A model generated the notes under the pieces. It was not told the origin of the DNA. It ran no database searches and saw only the letters and a list, made by a program, of their open reading frames with translations. DNA of 25,212 nucleotides from Bacteroides sp. CAG:1076 (GTDB lineage: Bacteria; Bacteroidota; Bacteroidia; Bacteroidales; Bacteroidaceae): the NCBI GenBank assembly GCA_000436795.1, contig HF993173.1, positions 1-25,212 on the forward strand, given 5' to 3'. The position numbers were made by a program, and so were the translations under genes. Position 1 is the first letter of the stretch. Every line of letters begins with the position of its first letter. This document shows, piece by piece, positions 1 to 7,514 of this stretch.

Positions 1-41
1 TGCGGAATTAAGGTTTAAATCAAAGTGTTGCGGAATTAAGG
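1..41. repeat. 13-bp direct repeat, two copies 28 bp apart
   Basis: TGCGGAATTAAGG occurs exactly at 1-13 and again at 29-41, with a start-to-start distance of 28 bp. The pair sits about 80-120 bp upstream of the promoter-like element at 122-130, a position typical of activator binding sites. The first copy begins at the window edge, so further copies may lie to the left. What binds here is not known from the sequence. Confidence 0.6.
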
Positions 42-121
42 AGGATATTTTAATGATTTATATTTATACCAATAAAATTCATTTTTTTCTTCGCTTTCGC
101 TTTTATTATTAAAAAACTTAT

Positions 122-130
122 TATATTTGC
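122..130 (+). promoter_or_regulatory. Candidate -7 element for the first SusC operon
   Basis: TATATTTGC fits the Bacteroidota -7 consensus TAnnTTTGC. The matching -33 box is poor: only CTTTCGC/TTTT sequence is present about 19-25 bp upstream. That is compatible with a promoter that depends on an activator. The start of transcription would be near 137, giving a leader of about 300 nt. Confidence 0.4.
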
Positions 131-438
131 CGCCCCTTTGACAAAGAGTGGCTTGTAATTTTATTGTTTAACCTTTTTAATATTATGAATCATGTAATGC
201 CAGAAATGTAATTTATCGAAACCTAAATTAAGACTTAAAATTCTATTATTCGAAAGTACTATGAAAGGAGGGCCTGTTTGTTTTTAGGCCACACGCTCTG
301 TGAAGAAAAATCCGATAATTTTTTTTGAAAACTAAACTATACTAAAATAATCAATACAGCCGTTATCCTTTCTTTGAATTACTACGAATAGTCGTGAAAA
401 AGAAAAATTGAAAATATTTATTTACTAATTCTATTTCT

Positions 439-3400
439 ATGAAAAAAAGCAAGTTTACGCAACTTATGTTGCTCTTGTCGTTAACCCCGGGAGCAGTTGC
501 GTGGGCGGGTTCAAATGCTCTGTCAGACAGTAACGTATTCCTGTCCCAACAAACTGGTAATCTGAAAACAGAAGGTATTATTGTTGATGCAAAGGGAGAA
601 CCTTTGATCGGAGTAAGTATTCTTGAATCGGGAACGACCAATGGTACCATCACGGATATTGACGGAGCTTTTTCTCTGCAGGTTTCTCCGAATGCCGTCC
701 TTGAAATTTCTTATATTGGTTATAAGACGCAGAAATTGGCGGTGAAGGCCAATTTGGGCAAAATTGTGATGCACGAGGATACAGAGGTGCTTGATGAGGT
801 GGTAGTAACCGCTTTGGGTATCAAGCGTTCGGAAAAAGCCTTGAGTTATAACGTGCAGCAGGTAAAAGGAGATGAGCTGACCACTGTGAAGGATGCTAAC
901 TTTATGAATGCTTTGGCCGGTAAGGTGGCAGGCGTGAATATCAATGCTTCGGCTTCCGGTGTAGGTGGTGCTACACGTGTTGTTATGCGTGGTGTGAAGT
1001 CTATAGCCAATAGTAACAATGCCTTGTATGTAATAGACGGTGTGCCTATTTTTAATACGAACAATGGAGGTACGGAAGGTGCCTATTCGGAACAGCCTCG
1101 TGGTGAAGGTATTTCAGATTTAAATCCGGACGATATAGAAAGTATGTCTGTATTGAGCGGACCTTCGGCTGCTGCATTGTACGGCTCGGCCGCATCTGCC
1201 GGTGTTATTTTGATTACAACCAAGAAAGGCAAGGAAGGAAAGGTCAGTGTTACAGTTTCAAACTCTACTACTTTTTCGAAACCATTCTTTACTCCTAAGT
1301 TCCAGAACCGTTACCTGAATGCTCCGGGAAGTTTTTCTTCGTGGGGAGAAAAAGGTTCGTCGGAGTATGGTGACTATGATCCGATGGGATTTTTCCGTAC
1401 GGGTGTGAATGTTCAGAACTCGGCTTCACTGTCGGTAGGTAATGATAAGAATCAGACTTATTTGTCTGTTGGTACAACGAATGCGAACGGCATGCTGCCT
1501 AACAATAAATATGAACGATATAATTTCAGTTCACGCAATACAACGAAATTCTTGAATGATAAGCTGACTCTTGATGTAGGTTTCAGCTTCATTATTCAGA
1601 AAGATTTGAACCTGACGGCTCAGGGACAGTACTTCAATCCGCTTCCTGCCATTTATCTTTTTCCGAGAGGAGAAAATTTTGAATCGGTACAGGCCTACGA
1701 AACTTTTGATGTAGGGCGTAATATCTATACCCAGAACTGGCAGTGGGGCGATCAGGGCCTGCAGATGCAGAATCCGTATTGGATTATGAACCGCATGCCT
1801 CGTACGAACAATAAGCAGCGTTATATGGCAAATGCCAGTTTGAAATATGATATTACAGACTGGCTGAACGTGACAGGACGTGTGCGCATTGATAATTCTG
1901 CTATCGATTATGAGGAAAAGCGTTATGCTTCCACCAATACGCTGTTTGCAAGTACAACTGGATTCTATAAGTATCACAAGACTGACGACCGTCAGGTATA
2001 TGCCGATGTGATTGCCAATTTTGCAAAAGCGTGGGAGAACTTTAACCTGAATGCCAATATTGGTGCAAGTACTACGCAGTTGAATTATAAGAATTCAGGC
2101 TATCAGGGAGCTTTGGGAGATATCCCCAATGTGTTTACCTACTATAATATTGATAAGAACGGACGTGATACTTATCCTTTGTTTGAAGGCTGGAAGCAGC
2201 GTACCAACGCATTGTTTGCCAGTGTGGAGGCAGGATGGAGAAATATGTTGTATCTGACTGTAACCGGACGTAATGACTGGGATTCGGCTTTGGCACATAC
2301 TCCAAACAAATCGTTCTTTTACCCTTCTGTAGGTCTTTCGGGCGTAATCTCGGAAATGGTCAAACTGCCTGAGTGGTTCAGTTATTTGAAGGTCAGAGGT
2401 TCTTACGCGGTTGTCGGTACTTCTATTCCCCGTAACCTGACTTCTCCTTATAGCTATGAATGGGATAAGTCGACCGGCAAGTGGCAGACTATGTCGTATA
2501 AGCCGTTGGGCGAACTGCTTCCTGAAAAGACTTATTCGTGGGAAGCTGGTATCAATGCACGTTTCTTCGACGGAAAATTGACCTTAGATGCTACTTGGTA
2601 TAAATCGGATACCAAGAATCAGACTATAGAGGTGCCTTTGTCGGCTACTTCTGGATATACCAAGATGTACTGCCAGTCGGGTAACGTTCGTAACTGGGGT
2701 ATGGAGTTTGCCTTGGGATTCAATAATACATGGGGTGATTTCTCTTGGAGCTCTAATATAACCTATAGCTTTAACAAGAATAAGGTTACGGAACTACTGA
2801 AAGATTATGTGGATGAAAGTGGAGAACATTATTCTGTCGACCGTATCAATAAAGGTGGTATTGATGCATGCCAGTACATACTGACAGAAGGTGGTACAAT
2901 GGGAGATTTGTATGTTAAGACAGCTTTGAAGCGTGACCAGAATGGTAATGTGTTGATTGAAAATAACAATGTGGTACTGGAAACATTGGCAGAGCCCAAG
3001 AAGGTAGGATCTGTATTGCCTAATGGAAACTTGGGATTCAGAAATGATTTCAGTTATAAAGGTGTGAATTTAGGATTTATGCTTTCGGCTCGTTTTGGTG
3101 GTGTAGTTCTTTCACAGACGCAGGCTATTATGGACCAGTTTGGTGTGTCCGAAACAACTGCCATTGCACGCGATAATGGTGGAATACCTGTCAATAATGG
3201 CGTGATTGACGCACAGTCGTATTATACGAAGGTAGGTGGATCAAATGGTTTGCTTGAAAATTATGTATACGATGCGACTAACCTCCGTCTGCAGGAATTG
3301 TCATTAGGCTATACCTTACCGGCCAAATGGTTCAACAACGCTGTGAAAGTCAACCTTTCTGTAGTGGGACGTAATTTGTGGATGATTTACTGTAAAGCTC

Positions 3401-3510
3401 CGTTTGATCCGGAAGCAACAGCTTCTACCGGTACCTACTATCAGGGACTTGATTATTTTATGCAGCCAAGCCAGAGAAGTTTTGGCTTTAATGTAAAAGT
3501 TCAATTCTAA
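439..3510 (+). CDS. SusC/RagA-family TonB-dependent glycan transporter
   Basis: This is a 1023-residue outer-membrane transporter that would import oligosaccharides into the periplasm using TonB energy. It has a signal peptide (residues 1-23, cleavage after AWA) and a carboxypeptidase-regulatory-like beta domain at about 44-112. A TonB-box-like stretch follows at 120-130 (EVVVTALGIKR), then a plug domain to about 267 and a 22-strand barrel ending in Phe. There is no STN domain between the signal peptide and the beta domain, so signalling through an anti-sigma factor is less likely. The stop lies 13 bp before the SusD gene, and the two form the usual paired complex. It is the first gene of the operon. 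Family assignment is firm. The substrate, probably N-glycan, is inferred from the downstream enzymes. Confidence 0.96.
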   Translation: MKKSKFTQLMLLLSLTPGAVAWAGSNALSDSNVFLSQQTGNLKTEGIIVDAKGEPLIGVSILESGTTNGTITDIDGAFSLQVSPNAVLEISYIGYKTQKLAVKANLGKIVMHEDTEVLDEVVVTALGIKRSEKALSYNVQQVKGDELTTVKDANFMNALAGKVAGVNINASASGVGGATRVVMRGVKSIANSNNALYVIDGVPIFNTNNGGTEGAYSEQPRGEGISDLNPDDIESMSVLSGPSAAALYGSAASAGVILITTKKGKEGKVSVTVSNSTTFSKPFFTPKFQNRYLNAPGSFSSWGEKGSSEYGDYDPMGFFRTGVNVQNSASLSVGNDKNQTYLSVGTTNANGMLPNNKYERYNFSSRNTTKFLNDKLTLDVGFSFIIQKDLNLTAQGQYFNPLPAIYLFPRGENFESVQAYETFDVGRNIYTQNWQWGDQGLQMQNPYWIMNRMPRTNNKQRYMANASLKYDITDWLNVTGRVRIDNSAIDYEEKRYASTNTLFASTTGFYKYHKTDDRQVYADVIANFAKAWENFNLNANIGASTTQLNYKNSGYQGALGDIPNVFTYYNIDKNGRDTYPLFEGWKQRTNALFASVEAGWRNMLYLTVTGRNDWDSALAHTPNKSFFYPSVGLSGVISEMVKLPEWFSYLKVRGSYAVVGTSIPRNLTSPYSYEWDKSTGKWQTMSYKPLGELLPEKTYSWEAGINARFFDGKLTLDATWYKSDTKNQTIEVPLSATSGYTKMYCQSGNVRNWGMEFALGFNNTWGDFSWSSNITYSFNKNKVTELLKDYVDESGEHYSVDRINKGGIDACQYILTEGGTMGDLYVKTALKRDQNGNVLIENNNVVLETLAEPKKVGSVLPNGNLGFRNDFSYKGVNLGFMLSARFGGVVLSQTQAIMDQFGVSETTAIARDNGGIPVNNGVIDAQSYYTKVGGSNGLLENYVYDATNLRLQELSLGYTLPAKWFNNAVKVNLSVVGRNLWMIYCKAPFDPEATASTGTYYQGLDYFMQPSQRSFGFNVKVQF

Positions 3511-3523
3511 ACATTTCAGTATT

Positions 3524-5101
3524 ATGAATAAAAATAAATTTGCGCTAAATATATTTGCTTTGGGGTTCCTGATGGGGGGAGCTGTCATGCTGAATTCTTG
3601 TATCAGCGATGACCTGAATGACCCTATACATAAAATATCCAAGGAAGAATTGGAAGGAGATAATTATGGATTGGGAGCATTTTTCCTGCCCATGACCGAC
3701 CTTGTAGTACCTGCACAGGAAAACCATTATCAGATGGCCGAAAATCTGATCGGTGATATTTACGGACGATACATGATGTATACCAACGATGGCTGGAATG
3801 CCGCCAAAAATCCTCCGTTGTGTAACGTTCCTTCGGACTGGTATTCTGCTCCTTTTAACTATATGGCAGAGTTTTATGCTGCCTATAATGAGGTGAAAAA
3901 ACAAACCGAAGAGAAAGGAACTAATTATGCTTGGGCACAGATACTGAAGGTGAGCTTCATGCAGCGTCTGACTGATACTTACGGACCTATTCCTTATAAA
4001 AGTATCAACTCTACTTCGCTTACGGTTGCTTACGATTCTCAGGAGGATGTTTACCGTGCCATGTTTGATGATTTGAACGCTGCTATCGAAGTGCTGACAT
4101 CTTATGTGCAGGCTAATCCGACAGCTACTCCGATGGCTAAATACGACAATGTATATGGTGGTAACTTTACTCAATGGATTAAGTATGCCAACTCGCTGAA
4201 GCTTCGTATGGCATTACGTATCAGTAAAGCTTTGCCCGATTACGCAAGAGATCAGGCTGAGAGTGCTATTAAAAATGCGTTTGGAGTCATTACCTCGAAT
4301 GCAGATAATGCCAGCTATTATTACGAAAAAGGAAATCCGATAAACGTGATGTGGGATAGTTATGGCGATGCTCGTATGTGTGCTGATATTCTGTGTTATA
4401 TGAACGGATATCATGACAAGCGTCTGGAAAAATATATGCAAAAGCATACGGGGGACTGGAAGAACGTAGAGTATGCGGCTATTCCTTCTGGAGTGAATGT
4501 TGACTTGCAGACCAATACCAAGAAGTATTCGGCTCCCAATATCATGAAAGCCGATCGTTTAATGTGGCTGAACGCTGCTGAAGTTGCCTTTTGCAGGGCT
4601 GAAGGTGGATTGTTAGGATGGAAACTTGGGGACGGAGGTTCTATAGCCGATCCTGAAACGTTCTATAAGCAAGGTATTCAGCTTTCTTTTGAGCAGTGGA
4701 ATGCTTCTGGAGCAGCAGATTATATGGATGATGCTACGTCGGTACCCGACAAGTATGTCGATCCGGCAGGAAAGCACCGTACTATGGCTGCACCCAGTGC
4801 AATGACTGTCAAATGGAATAACTCTGCAAGTGATGATGAAAAACTGGAACGTATCATGATTCAGAAATGGATTGCTTTATATCCGTTGGGACAGGAAGCA
4901 TGGAGCGAGATTCGTCGTACGGGATATCCGAAGGTCTTTAAATTGCCTAATCTGGCCAATGATAACATAACAACAGTTCCTAATCGTTTGCCATTTTCTT
5001 ATAATGAGTATCTGAATAATAAAGGTAATATGGACAAGGCTGTTACCTTATTGGGAGGGGAAGATAATTTTGCAACTAAACTCTGGTGGCAGAAAAAATA
5101 A
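3524..5101 (+). CDS. SusD-like surface glycan-binding lipoprotein
   Basis: This 525-residue lipoprotein would cap the SusC partner encoded 13 bp upstream and capture glycan at the cell surface. The signal peptide ends in a lipobox with Cys26 (LNSC), and acidic residues follow (ISDDLND), as in Bacteroidota surface lipoproteins. The helical TPR-like region includes a YAWAQILKV / LTDTYGPIPY segment at about 140-170 and an EDVYRAMFDDLNAAIEVL helix. This pattern fits the branch often annotated as SusD/RagB lipoprotein PF12741, rather than the classical starch SusD. The next gene, a GH18 glycosidase, starts 28 bp downstream. Family assignment is secure; the exact subfamily is my judgement from the motifs. 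Confidence 0.93.
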   Translation: MNKNKFALNIFALGFLMGGAVMLNSCISDDLNDPIHKISKEELEGDNYGLGAFFLPMTDLVVPAQENHYQMAENLIGDIYGRYMMYTNDGWNAAKNPPLCNVPSDWYSAPFNYMAEFYAAYNEVKKQTEEKGTNYAWAQILKVSFMQRLTDTYGPIPYKSINSTSLTVAYDSQEDVYRAMFDDLNAAIEVLTSYVQANPTATPMAKYDNVYGGNFTQWIKYANSLKLRMALRISKALPDYARDQAESAIKNAFGVITSNADNASYYYEKGNPINVMWDSYGDARMCADILCYMNGYHDKRLEKYMQKHTGDWKNVEYAAIPSGVNVDLQTNTKKYSAPNIMKADRLMWLNAAEVAFCRAEGGLLGWKLGDGGSIADPETFYKQGIQLSFEQWNASGAADYMDDATSVPDKYVDPAGKHRTMAAPSAMTVKWNNSASDDEKLERIMIQKWIALYPLGQEAWSEIRRTGYPKVFKLPNLANDNITTVPNRLPFSYNEYLNNKGNMDKAVTLLGGEDNFATKLWWQKK

Positions 5102-5129
5102 TTAATGGTGAATTTAATAAATAAAGAAT

Positions 5130-6233
5130 ATGAAACGTTTACTGACAAAAATGATTCTTCCAGCTTTAGGACTTGGATTTATGATTACAGCATGTAATGA
5201 CTGGACTGAACTGGAACCTAAATATGCAAAAGATTTGACGCAATCAGATAAGTCTGAAGAATATTATGAGGCACTGAGAGCTTACAAGCAGTCCGACCAT
5301 GCCGTAGCTTTCGGATGGTATGGTAATGTGACCGGTATTGGAGTGAGTCTTGAAAACTGTCTGGCTGGATTGCCCGACAGTGTGGACTTTGTTTCGCTTT
5401 GGGGAGGCTGGAAAGGCATGACTCCTGAAGTACAGAAGGACTTGAAATATGTACAGACCGTGAAAGGTACGAAAGCTCTGGCTTGTTGTATCATTATGGA
5501 AATGGGTGACCAGATTACTCCAGAAGAACACAATGCAACTCGTGAAGACCGTCATAAGTACTGGGGATGGGTAGATGGTGATGAGGAAGCGATTAAGGCT
5601 TCTATCGTGAAGTTTGCCAACGCTTTTGCCGATACGATTGACAAGTACAATCTGGATGGATTCGACCTTGACTGGGAACCTTCGTATGCACAGCCTTTCC
5701 AGACTAATAAAGAAATGTGTTATAATGGCCGAATTGCTATATTCCTGCAGACTTTGATCGATCGCGGAATGGGTGCACGTGCAGGAAAAGGTAAGTTGCT
5801 GGTTATCGACGGAGAACCGGAACACGAAGAAATTCCTGCCGAAATGGGTAAAGACTTTAATTACTTTATCGGACAGGCTTATGCTGCAAGAAGTGACAAA
5901 GGTTTGGATGACCGATTGGCCAGAATCGTTGCTCATTATGATGGCGTGCTTACGCCGGAAGAATGTGCTAAGAAATTTATTGTATGTGAAAATTTTGAAA
6001 ACTATGCACAGACTGGAGGAGTTAAAGGGTACCGTGATCGTGAAGGCCATGAATACCAATCACTCGAGGGAATGGCACATTGGAAACCTCAGTACAACGG
6101 AGAGATTTTTTCAAGAAGTGGAGGGGTAGGTACGTTCCACATGGAATATGAATACAAAGTGAGTGGCATGCCTGGTAACTATCCTTTCTTGCGTAATGCC
6201 ATCCAAATTATGAATCCTGCAAAAAATAATTGA
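5130..6233 (+). CDS. GH18 glycosidase, probable endo-beta-N-acetylglucosaminidase
   Basis: A 367-residue lipoprotein: the signal peptide ends at Cys22 in TACNDW. The TIM-barrel motif DGFDLDWE gives D176, D179, D181 and the catalytic acid E183, so the GH18 DxxDxDxE signature is complete. GH18 enzymes use the substrate's N-acetyl group as nucleophile. The family holds both chitinases and endo-beta-N-acetylglucosaminidases (EndoH, EndoF and Bacteroides enzymes such as BT3987 and BT1044). The SusC/SusD setting, the surface lipoprotein signal and the DUF1735/LamG neighbour favour an N-glycan-releasing endo-enzyme over a chitinase. Some GH18-like proteins in such loci are only binding proteins, but the intact acid argues for activity. 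Its TGA stop is separated by two bases from the ATG of the next gene. Confidence 0.9.
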   Translation: MKRLLTKMILPALGLGFMITACNDWTELEPKYAKDLTQSDKSEEYYEALRAYKQSDHAVAFGWYGNVTGIGVSLENCLAGLPDSVDFVSLWGGWKGMTPEVQKDLKYVQTVKGTKALACCIIMEMGDQITPEEHNATREDRHKYWGWVDGDEEAIKASIVKFANAFADTIDKYNLDGFDLDWEPSYAQPFQTNKEMCYNGRIAIFLQTLIDRGMGARAGKGKLLVIDGEPEHEEIPAEMGKDFNYFIGQAYAARSDKGLDDRLARIVAHYDGVLTPEECAKKFIVCENFENYAQTGGVKGYRDREGHEYQSLEGMAHWKPQYNGEIFSRSGGVGTFHMEYEYKVSGMPGNYPFLRNAIQIMNPAKNN

Positions 6234-6235
6234 TT

Positions 6236-7402
6236 ATGAATTTTTTATATAAAAAAATAGGTGCATTGTCCCTTTTAATGGTTGCTTTGTCTTTCAGTGC
6301 TTGTGATGATGCTAAGTATAAGACTATCGACAGCGGACTTTATCTGGCCGAAACAAATACCAATACTTTGGTAGGAAAGAAAATCATTTCCGAAGATGAT
6401 GGACATTATCATTTCACGGTTACTCCTCGCCTGATTTCTCCTATGAATCAGGATGTAACGATGTCTTTAGGTATTGATGCCGAGTTCTTGAAATCGTATA
6501 ATGCGCGTTATGGTACCAGCCTGGAAGCTGTTCCTAACGAATATGTAGAATTTTCTAACAAGGATATTACTATAAAGGCCGGCGAAGTACTGGCTTCCAG
6601 CGTAGAAGTGACCATCAAGCCTTTATCGAAAGAGTTGCTTGCCAGTGGAAAGAAATATGCACTTCCTGTCGGTCTGATAGGTGCCAACACATCTGTATTG
6701 TCAGGAGCTTCGTCTATTCTTTATCAATTGGAAAAGACTCCCATTGTTACGGTTCCCATTATTAATAGCAGTAACAATGCGAAGTTTGCTATGAAAAATG
6801 ATTATTCGCTGACGCAATGGTCTGTTGAATTTTGTGTCAATATAGACAAATTAGGTACAGGTATCGGACAGTTGAACAATCAGGCTATGTTTGGTGCCTT
6901 TGCTCCAGATGGTATGGATGGTGAGATTTATACCCGTTTTGGTGATGCGCCTATTAAGGGAAATATTTTCCAGGTAAAGAATCAGGGTACGCAGATGAAT
7001 TCGAATATGGAATTCAGTGTGAATACTTGGTATCATTTGGCTGTTGTTTGTGATGGTGCTACTCTTTCTCTGTATGTCAATGGAGAACTGGATAATCAGA
7101 TTGCCGTGACGGGTAAGGTTACAAATCTTGGAAAAGATAAATTCAGCTTTGGTAATACTGATTATCTGAGAGCAAATGTGAAAGTTTCAGAATTAAGATT
7201 CTGGACCAAGGCCATTTCGCAAACTCAGATAAAGGAGAATATGTATGCTATTGATCCGACAACGGAGGGACTGGAGGCATACTGGAAGATGGATGAAGGT
7301 TCTGGCAATAACTTTAAAGACTATACCGGACATGGAAATGATGGTCATTCGGTAGGCGAAACGGTATGGTCGCCCAATGAACGTTTGGATGGAAAGAAAT
7401 AA
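6236..7402 (+). CDS. DUF1735 and laminin-G-like domain surface lipoprotein
   Basis: A 388-residue lipoprotein with Cys23 (FSACDD) followed by acidic residues, suggesting surface exposure. Residues of about 35-165 form a DUF1735 domain (FTVTPRL, VTMSLGID, EYVEFSNKDITIKAGE). Residues of about 190-380 form a concanavalin/laminin-G-like jelly roll (WSVEFCVN, WYHLAVVCDG, LYVNGEL, YWKMDEGSG). The same architecture next to GH18 is known from Bacteroides N-glycan loci (BT3986-type surface glycan-binding proteins), so a binding role is inferred. I prefer the ATG at 6236 over an in-frame TTG at 6230, because it gives a clean signal peptide and a typical stop-to-start junction (TGATTATG) with the GH18 gene. 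No catalytic motif is apparent. Confidence 0.88.
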   Translation: MNFLYKKIGALSLLMVALSFSACDDAKYKTIDSGLYLAETNTNTLVGKKIISEDDGHYHFTVTPRLISPMNQDVTMSLGIDAEFLKSYNARYGTSLEAVPNEYVEFSNKDITIKAGEVLASSVEVTIKPLSKELLASGKKYALPVGLIGANTSVLSGASSILYQLEKTPIVTVPIINSSNNAKFAMKNDYSLTQWSVEFCVNIDKLGTGIGQLNNQAMFGAFAPDGMDGEIYTRFGDAPIKGNIFQVKNQGTQMNSNMEFSVNTWYHLAVVCDGATLSLYVNGELDNQIAVTGKVTNLGKDKFSFGNTDYLRANVKVSELRFWTKAISQTQIKENMYAIDPTTEGLEAYWKMDEGSGNNFKDYTGHGNDGHSVGETVWSPNERLDGKK

Positions 7403-7446
7403 ATATGTTTCTTTGTACTTCGAATTGACCGAATAAATACAACATG

Positions 7447-7487
7447 GAAGGTGCTACCTGCGATAAGGTCTGGCGCCTTCTTTTTTT
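7447..7487 (+). terminator. Intrinsic terminator between the LamG and DUF4838 genes
   Basis: GAAGGTGC (7447-7454) pairs with GCGCCTTC (7473-7480) through 8 bp with one G-U pair. An inner ACCT/AGGT stem caps it, and seven T follow at 7481-7487. It ends the four-gene susC transcript and leaves the DUF4838 gene, 28 bp further on, to read-through or to its own promoter. I see no good TAnnTTTG box in front of that gene. Confidence 0.82.
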
Positions 7488-7514
7488 ATATCTATTTTAT
7501 AACAATAAATTATT

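Larger units (their letters stand above)
1..438. other. Leader region upstream of the first SusC operon
   Basis: No credible gene lies here. The stretch is AT-rich and contains two exact copies of a 13-bp direct repeat at its left end, a promoter-like element at 122-130, and a short GC hairpin (GGCCT at 271-275 with AGGCC at 286-290, loop of 10). It ends in an AT-rich run before the susC start codon. If 122-130 is the real promoter, the mRNA leader is about 300 nt, long enough to hold regulatory structure. A short antisense reading frame that overlaps the start of susC looks like a shadow. Confidence 0.6.

Noticed and set aside
3545..4174. A 209-codon - strand frame opposite the first SusD gene
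   Set aside because: It is a shadow of a well-supported SusD-like gene and its translation shows no family features.
5244..6059. A 271-codon open frame on the - strand inside the GH18 gene
   Set aside because: The opposite strand encodes a clear GH18 with an intact active site; the antisense frame has no recognisable domain.
6230..6235. TTG start for the DUF1735 gene, overlapping the GH18 stop
   Set aside because: The ATG at 6236 gives the usual signal peptide and needs no rare start codon.
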